Positions 17,491 to 24,594 of a stretch of 64,000 nucleotides of DNA are shown one piece after another (within the stretch, counting starts at the first letter, position 1; each line of letters opens with the position of its first letter). The stretch comes from Bacteroidaceae bacterium (GTDB taxonomy: Bacteria; Bacteroidota; Bacteroidia; Bacteroidales; Bacteroidaceae). The stretch is taken from assembly GCA_017617235.1 (NCBI GenBank), contig JAFZWQ010000041.1, positions 20,144-84,143 on the forward strand, written 5' to 3'. The notes beneath the pieces are model-generated. The model did not search any database. It was not told the origin of the DNA and saw nothing but the letters and a program-made list of their open reading frames with translations. A program made the translations under genes and the position numbers.

Positions 17491-20274
17491 CATCAGTTCC
17501 TATATTATGTAGCCCAGGACCTGATTGGGCGATATGGCAACAACCTGTCGGGTGTAACGATTGTCTTTCCAGGCAAGCGTGCCCAGTTGTACATGAACTC
17601 ATTCCTGTCGCACATTGCACAGGGCCCCGTTTGGGCACCACGTTTCAAGACCATCGACGAACTGTTCCAGCAATTCTCACCCCTCACGCCCAGCGACAAC
17701 ATCCTGAATGTGTGCCGCCTCTATCGGATATATGCCGAATTGGCCCCCAATCCCGAACCGCTGGACACGTTCTACAGTTGGGGCGAAATACTGATGAATG
17801 ACTTTGGCGACATCGACAAACATCTGGTGGATGCCAACAAACTGTTTGCAAACACAGCCGACCTGTTGGCAATGGACCGGGTGGACTACCTCAATGACAA
17901 ACAAATCGAGGCGCTACACGACTTCTTCACCGACTTCGACCCAGAGAAACAGACCAAACTGAAACAGCGCTTCATGGAGATGTGGCAGCTGATGCCCGAA
18001 ATGTATCGCAGACTGAAGGAAGACCTGCGCCGCGACGGCCTGATGTATAAGGGTGCGCTCTACCGCGAAGTGGCAGAGCACCTCCCCCTACCCCCTCCCA
18101 AGGAGGGGACACGTCCTATTGAAGTAGAAAACATGGCGGCTCATGCCCCCTCCCTCGGAGGGGGACGGGGGAGGTTCTGTTTCGTGGGCTTCAATGTGCT
18201 GGACGAGGTCGAGGAATGCCTGTTCCAAGCCCTGAACGAATCGGGACAGGCGCTCTTCTATTGGGACTACGATGTGTATTATGCAGCCAAGAACAGCACG
18301 CACGAGGCCGGACAGTTCCTGCGTCACAACCTGGAACAATTCCCCTGTGCCCTGCCCGACGATATTTACGACAACCTCATCGACCCCAACAAGCAAATCC
18401 ATATCTTTTCGGCCAGCACCGACAATGCCCAGGTGCGCTACCTGGCCCAGTGGGTGCAGGAAAGGCCGGAAACAGGAACAGCCGTTGTGCTGTGCGACGA
18501 AGCGCTGATGCGCCCTGCCCTGCACGCCCTGCCCGATGACACGAAGGTGAACATCACCATGGGCTACCCACTCACGGACACAGCCATCTACGGCTATTTC
18601 TCAAGCCTTATCGACCTGCAGGTGAATGGGTTCAACGCCGACCTCAATCGTTTCCTGGCGACAGCCCAGGAGCGTGTCGAGAAGAATGCTTTCTTCGCCA
18701 CCTTCCCACAGGAGCAGCTACCCCTGCAACACCAAACCGATACACTCGCCCTTGTCGACTGGCTGCTGGCCGCAACGGAGGCCCTGGGCAAATCGCTCTC
18801 CGAAACAGAGGCACCCTCGCCCTACGACCAGTTGTATGCCGAAAGTGCGTTCCAACTGTACAAGATTCTGGGACAGTTCCGATGGCTCATCACAGAAGGC
18901 ACCCTCCAGGTCAGCCTCATCACCCTGCGCCGCCTCATCCGCCAGGCGTTGCAGTCGGCCAGCATCCCCTTCCATGGCGAGATGGACGAAGGCATTCAGG
19001 TAATGGGTCTCCTGGAAGCGCGCAATCTGGACTTCACTCACCTGATTATGCTATCTGTAGGCGAAGGTGTCATCCCCAGACGTTCCACCGACGTTTCCCT
19101 CATACCTTATATACTTCGTGCCCATTTCGGACTCGACACCGTCGAGCGTCAGGATTCCGTATATGCCTATTCCTTCTACCGTCTGTTGCAGCGGGCCCAG
19201 GACATCACCTTGGTGTACAACGAGAACAGCAGCGGAGCCACGCAACGCGAACAGAGCCGTTTCCTGCGCCAGCTCGTCATCGAGACCAACCTCAACATCG
19301 AACAGGCAAAACTGGATGCACCTTTCTCCCTGCCACCACAGGAGCCCATCTCCATCGAGAAGGATGAACACATCATGGACATCCTCTATCAAAAGCGCAG
19401 CCTTTCGCCCACGGCCATCAACCAATACATCGACTGCCGGCTGAAATTCTATTTCCAGTATGTGGCCCAGTTGCGCATGCCCTATCGGCCGCAGGACGGC
19501 ATCGATGCACCCACCTTCGGCACCCTGTTCCACGACACCTGCGAAAAATTCTATCGCCAGTTGCGCGAAAAGACGGGACGCAAACAGGTGCTGTGCTCCG
19601 ACCTCGAGCCCTTTGTGCAGACACCCGCGCTGCTCGCGCCCTACCTCGACGAGGCATTTGGCGAAATCCCCAGCGCCACGGGCGTAAACATGATTATCCG
19701 CAATGTCATCACCCACATGGTGCTCCAGTTACTGCAATGGGATATGGCACACACGCCCTTCACCATCTATGACTTGGAAATCGACGCATACACCCCGCTA
19801 ACCTTCAAATCCGCTGGTCGGGAAATCAGGCTGTCCGTGGGCGGACGCATCGACCGCATGGACATCATGCCCATCGACGGGCGCCCCACCCTGCGCGTCG
19901 TCGACTATAAGACAGGAAAGTCGAAAGGTAACCTGGCAGGCATCGAGGCCATTTTCGACAGTGCTTCGTCCGGCCCCCATGGCTACTACCTGCAAACCTT
20001 CCTCTATTCGCTCATCATGAGTCGCAAACAGGAACTGCCCGTCAGCCCGTGCCTCTTCTATGCCCTCGCGGCTACAGATGCCCAAGGCTACGACCCCACC
20101 CTGAAGTTTGGGAAAGACGCCATTACCAACATATCGGAATATGCCGAGGCCTATTGGGAGGGACTAAGCCGTGTGCTGACGGAAATCTTTAACCCTGCCA
20201 TTCCGTTTACCCAACAGACAGAAGACCAGAAACGCTGTCAATATTGCGACTTTGCCCGGCTGTGTGGAAAATAG
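17428..20274 (+). CDS. addB: AddB-like PD-(D/E)XK nuclease with predicted Fe-S cluster
   Basis: The 948-aa product is the partner of AddA in end resection. It begins near a degenerate helicase fold in which the Walker A position reads 'IVFPGKRAQLYMNSF', so ATP binding there is probably lost. The C-terminal nuclease is clear: 'TFGTLFHDTCEKFY' (about 690-705), 'GGRIDRMDIMP' (about 807-817) and 'RVVDYKTGKSKG' (about 821-832). An AddB-type iron-sulfur motif is suggested by the Cys in YIDCRLKFYF (about 669) and the closing CQYCDFARLC. Two repeat intrusions are in frame: residues about 11-21 (PSGRDRGRG) from REP copy B2, and about 218-250 from the inverted pair B3/B4. The true start could therefore be argued, but no better ATG is visible. 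Confidence 0.87.
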   Translation: MNIRKADNDNALPSGRDRGRGHQFLYYVAQDLIGRYGNNLSGVTIVFPGKRAQLYMNSFLSHIAQGPVWAPRFKTIDELFQQFSPLTPSDNILNVCRLYRIYAELAPNPEPLDTFYSWGEILMNDFGDIDKHLVDANKLFANTADLLAMDRVDYLNDKQIEALHDFFTDFDPEKQTKLKQRFMEMWQLMPEMYRRLKEDLRRDGLMYKGALYREVAEHLPLPPPKEGTRPIEVENMAAHAPSLGGGRGRFCFVGFNVLDEVEECLFQALNESGQALFYWDYDVYYAAKNSTHEAGQFLRHNLEQFPCALPDDIYDNLIDPNKQIHIFSASTDNAQVRYLAQWVQERPETGTAVVLCDEALMRPALHALPDDTKVNITMGYPLTDTAIYGYFSSLIDLQVNGFNADLNRFLATAQERVEKNAFFATFPQEQLPLQHQTDTLALVDWLLAATEALGKSLSETEAPSPYDQLYAESAFQLYKILGQFRWLITEGTLQVSLITLRRLIRQALQSASIPFHGEMDEGIQVMGLLEARNLDFTHLIMLSVGEGVIPRRSTDVSLIPYILRAHFGLDTVERQDSVYAYSFYRLLQRAQDITLVYNENSSGATQREQSRFLRQLVIETNLNIEQAKLDAPFSLPPQEPISIEKDEHIMDILYQKRSLSPTAINQYIDCRLKFYFQYVAQLRMPYRPQDGIDAPTFGTLFHDTCEKFYRQLREKTGRKQVLCSDLEPFVQTPALLAPYLDEAFGEIPSATGVNMIIRNVITHMVLQLLQWDMAHTPFTIYDLEIDAYTPLTFKSAGREIRLSVGGRIDRMDIMPIDGRPTLRVVDYKTGKSKGNLAGIEAIFDSASSGPHGYYLQTFLYSLIMSRKQELPVSPCLFYALAATDAQGYDPTLKFGKDAITNISEYAEAYWEGLSRVLTEIFNPAIPFTQQTEDQKRCQYCDFARLCGK
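18081..18175. repeat. REP-like inverted pair B3/B4 inside addB
   Basis: CCTCCCCCTACCCCCTCCC (from 18081) and its inverted partner CCCCCTCCCTCGGAGGGGG (from 18146) are separated by about 36 bp, all inside the addB reading frame. Together they add about 32 codons, reading LPLPPPKEG, then a spacer, then PSLGGGRGR. The pair layout matches B1/B2 and B6/B7. Confidence 0.87.
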
Positions 20275-20483
20275 TACCTTTGACTGCGTCGAAGGTAGGA
20301 GGCATCTCGGCAATATCTAATATATGAAGAGAACAGCTATGCTGTCTGGTCTTATCGGCCCTGATGCCGCCATGCATAAAATTAATCATGCAAGCACGTT
20401 ATTTTCATGCATGACGACATTTATCTCTTCATATATTTGGTATTGCGCTCGATTTTCACTACCTTTGCAGCCGATTTAAGGCT
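20275..20483. other. Gene-free stretch with nested inverted repeats upstream of tRNA-Arg
   Basis: A perfect 12-bp inverted repeat, TATATGAAGAGA at 20321-20332 and TCTCTTCATATA at 20424-20435, encloses smaller ones (CAGCTATGCTG; TGCAT/ATGCA around 20373-20392; TCATGCATGA at 20405-20414). At 20275-20297 TACCTTTG and CGAAGGTA can pair just past addB. No ORF of note lies here. It could be a small RNA, an addB mRNA 3' structure or an old mobile-element remnant. Confidence 0.45.
20436..20467 (+). promoter_or_regulatory. Promoter of tRNA-Arg
   Basis: TTTG (-33 element, 20436-20439) and TACCTTTG (-7 element, 20460-20467) are separated by 20 bp. This is the canonical spacing for the Bacteroidetes primary sigma factor. 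The tRNA 5' end is 16 bp beyond the -7 box. Confidence 0.8.
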
Positions 20484-20558
20484 GGTTCGGTAGCTCAGTT
20501 GGATTAGAGCAGCAGCCTTCTAAGCTGCGGGTCATGGGTTCGAGCCCCATCCGAATCA
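20484..20558 (+). tRNA. tRNA-Arg (anticodon UCU)
   Basis: A cloverleaf can be drawn. Acceptor GGTTCGG pairs with CCGAATC, with discriminator A at 20558. The D arm is AGCTCAGTTGGATTAGAGC. The anticodon stem is GCAGC/GCTGC with loop CTTCTAA, giving anticodon TCT (reads AGA). The T arm is ATGGG-TTCGAGC-CCCAT. CCA is not encoded (the next bases are CAC), so it must be added by the CCA enzyme encoded at 28790-30277. Confidence 0.95.
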
Positions 20559-20562
20559 CAAA

Positions 20563-20590
20563 AACCTCCCCACATCAGGGAGGTTTTTTC
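20563..20590 (+). terminator. Terminator after tRNA-Arg
   Basis: AACCTCCC and GGGAGGTT form a perfect 8-bp stem around CACATCA, followed by TTTTC. Because A residues precede it, it can also act on the minus strand for the converging DUF1080 gene. Confidence 0.9.
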
Positions 20591-20627
20591 GTGAATATGC
20601 GGCTCTCACCCTATGCCCCATCCGTTC

Positions 20628-21269
20628 TTACAAAAGTTTCAGCTGGAAGTTACGCCAGAGGACTTTGATGTCGTTCCCATCGTGGATTTGCAGCATCAGT
20701 TGCCCAGACACCTTGCCAATGAGTTCATCCTCCAGGTCAGCCATGGGAACACCATTCAACCAGGTCTGAACATGATTGCCCTGAACACGCAGGCGCAACT
20801 TGTTCCATTCACCCACCTTCAGCACCACCTCCTTCTCGTCGGGAATCTGCTGCAGCCAGCCACGTCCGTAGGACTCGTAGATGCCACCTGTATCATTACC
20901 CTTTGGGGCAACTTCGCACTGCCATCCATGCACCTTGTTGAACCCCTCGATGTAGGAATGGAAAAAGAGTCCGCTGTTGCCGTTTCTCTCCTGCTTGAAC
21001 TCCACAGTAAGGTCGAAATCCTTGTAGTCCTTAGTCGTACAGAGATAGCCGTACTGCTTGTTGTCGCCATTCTGGATAACCAGATTACCCTCCTTGTCCA
21101 CACTCCATTTGCCATCGCCACGAGGTTCCCATCCCGTCAGGTCCTTACCATTGAAAAGGCTCACCTTTTCCCCACTCTTTCCCAGGGCATTTTCCTTCGT
21201 CTTACACGAGACAAGCGTCACTCCCACCAAGGCCATTACAGCCACGAACAGAAATCTTGTATTCTTCAT
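20628..21269 (-). CDS. DUF1080 (3-keto-disaccharide hydrolase-type) lipoprotein
   Basis: I start at the ATG at 21269, giving 213 aa. The longer frame up to 21476 has a low-complexity extension and ignores the signal peptide. The product has a lipobox (TLVSC, Cys22) and then one concanavalin-like jelly-roll domain with the DUF1080 signatures 'SLFNGKDLTGWEPRGDGKWSV', 'FDLTVEFKQERNGNSGLFFHS', 'GWQCEVAP', 'GGIYESYGRGW' and 'WNKLRLRVQGNHVQTWLNG'. Family members act on 3-keto-glycosides or bind glycans; which applies here is open. A minus-strand promoter is visible (-7 box rc TATATTTG at 21316-21323; -33 TTGG at 21344-21347), so it is transcribed separately from the GH43 gene. Confidence 0.88.
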   Translation of the reverse strand: MKNTRFLFVAVMALVGVTLVSCKTKENALGKSGEKVSLFNGKDLTGWEPRGDGKWSVDKEGNLVIQNGDNKQYGYLCTTKDYKDFDLTVEFKQERNGNSGLFFHSYIEGFNKVHGWQCEVAPKGNDTGGIYESYGRGWLQQIPDEKEVVLKVGEWNKLRLRVQGNHVQTWLNGVPMADLEDELIGKVSGQLMLQIHDGNDIKVLWRNFQLKLL

Positions 21270-21315
21270 CTTTTCCCAATTATATTGTATACAGTTTCTC
21301 CGATTTTCCACACCA

Positions 21316-21347
21316 CAAATATAGTGAATATTTTCCAAATCACCCAA
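21316..21347 (-). promoter_or_regulatory. Promoter of the DUF1080 lipoprotein gene
   Basis: On the minus strand TTGG (21344-21347) is followed after 20 bp by TATATTTG (21316-21323), which matches the -33/-7 layout. The start codon is at 21269. Confidence 0.6.
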
Positions 21348-21390
21348 CCCCTCGCCGCGGAAAACTGTAAACTGTTTTTTTCGCGGGGGG

Positions 21391-23172
21391 TTACTTGGCG
21401 ATGTGCTTTTGCTTGCCGACGATGTAGAGGCCGCGTGGGTTAGAGATGCGACGGCCAGAGAGGTCGTAAGATTCATTTTTCACTTTTCCCTTTTCCATTT
21501 TCACCTCATCGATGCCGACTAACTCATCTGGCATGCGCAGGAGGGACAGGCTGGTGAAGCTGAGCCACTGGTGTATGCCAGAGCCAGAGCCAGAAAGCAT
21601 GATATCGACCGTGCGGGGTTCTGACAGTGTGAAGGGCAGATAGCGCCATTCCCAGCCGCGTCCGGCTCCATTGTTGGCATACTGACCATCGGGGGAGAAG
21701 TTGGCACGGCCTGAAGTGTCGATGCCATAGCCCACATCGCCCTTCGTGGGGAAGCGGACGGACTGGTCGTCGACAGACATGGTGGCAATGGTGGACTCGG
21801 AGGCGCTGCGTCCTGCGCACTTCAGCACATAGTTGCCAGCAGGCAGGCTGACGCTCGAGCGCATGTACATGGACCAAGAAGTATCGCCCCAACCCCAACT
21901 TTGTTCCCAGTAGGTGGTTTTGGACGTGCCGTCATAGTGCTGACCACTCATCTTATCGCTCCAGTTATACGTTTCCCACTCGCCCAGCGGGCTGGATTCA
22001 TCCTCTGTATAGTATTTGGTGACGACCTCATATTCCGCGAGATTCAGCTTCACCAAATACTCCTTCATCTCCGCAATAGTCATCTGTTGGCTGCTATCTG
22101 AAAGTTTGTGCCTAATCTCGGATACATCAACACCCAGTTGGCTGGCGATTTCTACCTCGCGAATCAGCTTTTCCAGGACCTCGTTGATGCGGTCGGCATC
22201 GATGGCGGCCTGAATGCCAGCCACCTCGGCATCCGTGACGGGGATAACGGTTCCGTGACGGGGCGTGAAGACACCGCTGGTATAGGTGTTCTGCTTGAAG
22301 GTGAAGGTCGAAAGGTCCGTGCTGGTGCAGAACTGATAGTAGCCGCTGGTGTAACAATCGTACATGAGCACCCATGTGCTGCCGTCGATGAGCTGGAAAA
22401 CACCAGCGCCCTCGACAGCCACATTCGTCTGCTGCAGTTTGCCCGAAGGCGCACTCCACTGGGTGCCCTCCTGTCCCACGGGCGCTGTCAGCTGTGTGGC
22501 AGTAACCTTGCTGATACCGCCGTCGTCCTCGTTCTTGTAGAAGGCATGATAGGTTCCGTTGTCGTACACGATGTCCATATCGATGGTGGACTTGCCACGA
22601 TCGAACAGCACCGTGGGTTCGCCCTCGAGGTCCGTAAAGTCGGCATTGGCATAGTTGTAATAAACCCTGTCGTAGGGAATGGTGCCGTCGTTGGTCAGCA
22701 GGGAGTAGTAAATCATGTACTTACCAGCCACGGGGTCGTAGATGGTCTCTGGAGCCCACACACGGGTGACATTGGCAAAATTCGTACCCTGGTACTTATC
22801 GGGGAAATGGATGGCAGAATGTTGCCAGTGCACCAAGTCGCGCGACTTCAGCAGCACCATGCCGCGATTCGAATCCCACCCTTCAGCACAGCGCATATCG
22901 GTAGCCACCATCAGAAACCAACCATCGTCGGTGCGCAGGATATGCGGGTCGCGCAGGCCCTTCTTCAGAGCCACCGTATCGGCAGCCAGAAAACGCTGTC
23001 CGTCGTTTATCGGGGTGTAGTCGAACCCATTGTCGGACAGGGCGTAATAGATGTTCTCGTCGCTGTTCGAAGGGAAGTAAACGAAGAGATACTTGGTGAA
23101 GGCATCGGCAGCCTTCAGGCCCATCGCTGCTGCCAGCAGGAAGAGCGCAAGAGACAGAAATCTACGTTTCAT
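21391..23172 (-). CDS. GH43-like five-bladed propeller glycosidase with C-terminal sorting-like tail
   Basis: I start at the ATG at 23172 (593 aa), where a signal peptide begins (cleavage near LKAAD). The N-terminal half shows the glycoside hydrolase 43 pattern: 'KKGLRDPHILRTDDGWFLMVATD' with the presumed base Asp75, 'DLVHWQ', 'VTRVWAPETIYDPVAGKYMIYYS', 'IDMDIVYDNGTYHAFYKNE' and an acidic residue in 'VEGAGVFQL'. Family 43 cleaves arabinans, arabinoxylans or xylans. A beta-sandwich at about 400-555 looks like a carbohydrate-binding module. The end carries YDLSGRRISNPRGLYIV, also seen in the 43538-45196 product. A repeat-type KMEKGKVKNE insert (21474-21502) sits just before that tail. It follows the TolC gene by 16 bp and may be cotranscribed. 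Confidence 0.8.
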   Translation of the reverse strand: MKRRFLSLALFLLAAAMGLKAADAFTKYLFVYFPSNSDENIYYALSDNGFDYTPINDGQRFLAADTVALKKGLRDPHILRTDDGWFLMVATDMRCAEGWDSNRGMVLLKSRDLVHWQHSAIHFPDKYQGTNFANVTRVWAPETIYDPVAGKYMIYYSLLTNDGTIPYDRVYYNYANADFTDLEGEPTVLFDRGKSTIDMDIVYDNGTYHAFYKNEDDGGISKVTATQLTAPVGQEGTQWSAPSGKLQQTNVAVEGAGVFQLIDGSTWVLMYDCYTSGYYQFCTSTDLSTFTFKQNTYTSGVFTPRHGTVIPVTDAEVAGIQAAIDADRINEVLEKLIREVEIASQLGVDVSEIRHKLSDSSQQMTIAEMKEYLVKLNLAEYEVVTKYYTEDESSPLGEWETYNWSDKMSGQHYDGTSKTTYWEQSWGWGDTSWSMYMRSSVSLPAGNYVLKCAGRSASESTIATMSVDDQSVRFPTKGDVGYGIDTSGRANFSPDGQYANNGAGRGWEWRYLPFTLSEPRTVDIMLSGSGSGIHQWLSFTSLSLLRMPDELVGIDEVKMEKGKVKNESYDLSGRRISNPRGLYIVGKQKHIAK

Positions 23173-23188
23173 GGCATTGTATTTTGAA

Positions 23189-24538
23189 TTAGTATTGTGT
23201 TTTGCGAATATAGTCGGCACGTTTCACCTGATAGGTGGCCAGCGCATCGGACAGCTGACTGTGGGCCTGACGGTTCAGGGTCTCGGCATCCAGCAGGTCG
23301 CTGAGCATCTCGGTTCCGGCTTTGTACTGGTCGGTGGACAGGCGCAGGTTCTCCTCGGCCGAACGGACACTAGCCTGCGCAATCTCTATCTGCTTGTAAG
23401 CCTCGATGAGGTTGCTCCAGGCCGATTCCACATCCACTGCCAACTGTTCGCGAACATCGTCGGCCTGGTTGCGGGCCTGCTGCAACTTCAGCTGCGTGCG
23501 ACGGATAGCGTGCCTGCCGCCCCACCACGACATGAGGGGAACAGACAGGGTGCCAAAGACCAAGCCGTTGGTCATGTTCGTGTCCATGTATTTCTTTGCA
23601 TTGTCCGAGAGTCCGCCAAAGCCCGTATTGTAGCCCATCAAGCCCACGGCCACGGTGGGCATATACTTGCCGCGCTCCATTTTCACCTGCCATTCGCCTG
23701 CCTCGACCTGTTTCTGCAGAAGGGCCGTTTCCTCGCGACGGCTCACTGCATCGTCCGTAGGAACAAGCACCGTGGAGGGCTCCTGCGCCTCGAGCGACGT
23801 GGCATCGATGTCAATCTGCTGACCCGCCATACCTATTTGCTGGGCCAACAGGAGCAGCAAGACGTGCTCGGCATTCTCCAACTTCAGGCGGTTCGAGGCC
23901 AGTTCCTGCTGTCGCAACTGCACCTTCAGCAGGTCGTTACGCGTGGTGACACCAGCATTCACATAGTTTTCCACCAGTTTCTGCACCTCGGCCAACTGTT
24001 TCTCAGCTGCTGCGATGGTTTCGAGGTTATACTTGACGCCAGCCACACGCCAATAGCATTCCGTGACTTTCTGCAGCACCTCCTTTTCCTGCATCCGCAA
24101 CTGCAACTGCACAGCCTCCTGCCCTATCTTGGCCAGTTTGTTTCCTGCCACAATGCGACCTCCGGCATAGAGCGGCTGCGTGAGGGTGACGGTGGCCGAA
24201 TAGGCCCGATTGAACTCGCTGTACGAAAAAGGTGTACCCACCAACGGGGCAAAGGACGGGCTGATGGCAGCAATCTCGGCAGGATAGACACCACTGCCGT
24301 TCACCATCTCGTCGAAAGCGTGGAAAGCCATCACATTGGCCTGGATATCGGGGAAGTATTTGGTATAAGCCTCCTTGCGCTGTTCCGTGGACATCTGTAT
24401 GTCGAGCGCCGCATTCTGCAGCGTGCGGTTGTTCTGTCGCGCCAAATCCAGACAACGCTCAAGACTCAACGTCTGGGCCGTTGCCAAGAAAATGAAAAAA
24501 TGAGAAAATGAGATAATCAAAAATATAGTACGCTTCAT
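23189..24538 (-). CDS. TolC-family outer membrane efflux channel
   Basis: The ATG at 24538 is preferred over the TTG 9 bp upstream, giving 449 aa. After a signal peptide (cleavage near LATAQ) come two outer-membrane-efflux repeats rich in coiled-coil helices: 'LSLERCLDLARQNNRTLQNAALDI' opens repeat 1, and 'YKAGTEMLSDLLDAETLNRQAHSQLSDALATY' lies in repeat 2. The trimer would form the outer-membrane exit duct for the RND pump encoded just upstream. The signal peptide core (ISFSHFFIF) is encoded by an ATTTTCTCATTTT-type low-complexity string (24485-24520, read on the minus strand), as in the PAP2 gene. The gap to the pump gene (24539-24594) carries intra-operon repeat E. Confidence 0.94.
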   Translation of the reverse strand: MKRTIFLIISFSHFFIFLATAQTLSLERCLDLARQNNRTLQNAALDIQMSTEQRKEAYTKYFPDIQANVMAFHAFDEMVNGSGVYPAEIAAISPSFAPLVGTPFSYSEFNRAYSATVTLTQPLYAGGRIVAGNKLAKIGQEAVQLQLRMQEKEVLQKVTECYWRVAGVKYNLETIAAAEKQLAEVQKLVENYVNAGVTTRNDLLKVQLRQQELASNRLKLENAEHVLLLLLAQQIGMAGQQIDIDATSLEAQEPSTVLVPTDDAVSRREETALLQKQVEAGEWQVKMERGKYMPTVAVGLMGYNTGFGGLSDNAKKYMDTNMTNGLVFGTLSVPLMSWWGGRHAIRRTQLKLQQARNQADDVREQLAVDVESAWSNLIEAYKQIEIAQASVRSAEENLRLSTDQYKAGTEMLSDLLDAETLNRQAHSQLSDALATYQVKRADYIRKTQY

Positions 24539-24594
24539 GTCTTTCAATCTTCAATTTTCTAATCGACGTAGTCGCTTGATTCATTCAAGAATCT
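24539..24594. repeat. Intra-operon repeat E, copy 2
   Basis: The gap contains TTCAATTTTCTAATCGACG, then GTCGCTTGATTCATTCAAG and AATCTTCAATTTC. It matches 2694-2760 over most of its length, including the fully identical CGCTTGATTCATTCAAGAA core. It starts at the stop codon of the RND pump gene and ends before the TolC start. Confidence 0.7.

Noticed and set aside
20484-20558. tRNA-Arg as attachment site of an integrated element
   Set aside because: No integrase, no direct repeat of the tRNA 3' end nearby and ordinary genes on both sides.
20628-21476. Longer DUF1080 product starting at 21476
   Set aside because: The extra 69 residues are low-complexity, overlap the GH43 gene end, and would bury the lipoprotein signal that starts at 21269.
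22108-23187. 359-codon plus-strand frame
   Set aside because: Antisense shadow of the GH43-like gene; no start signal and no recognisable domain.
23093-24511. 472-codon plus-strand frame
   Set aside because: Antisense shadow of the TolC-family gene, low-complexity composition.
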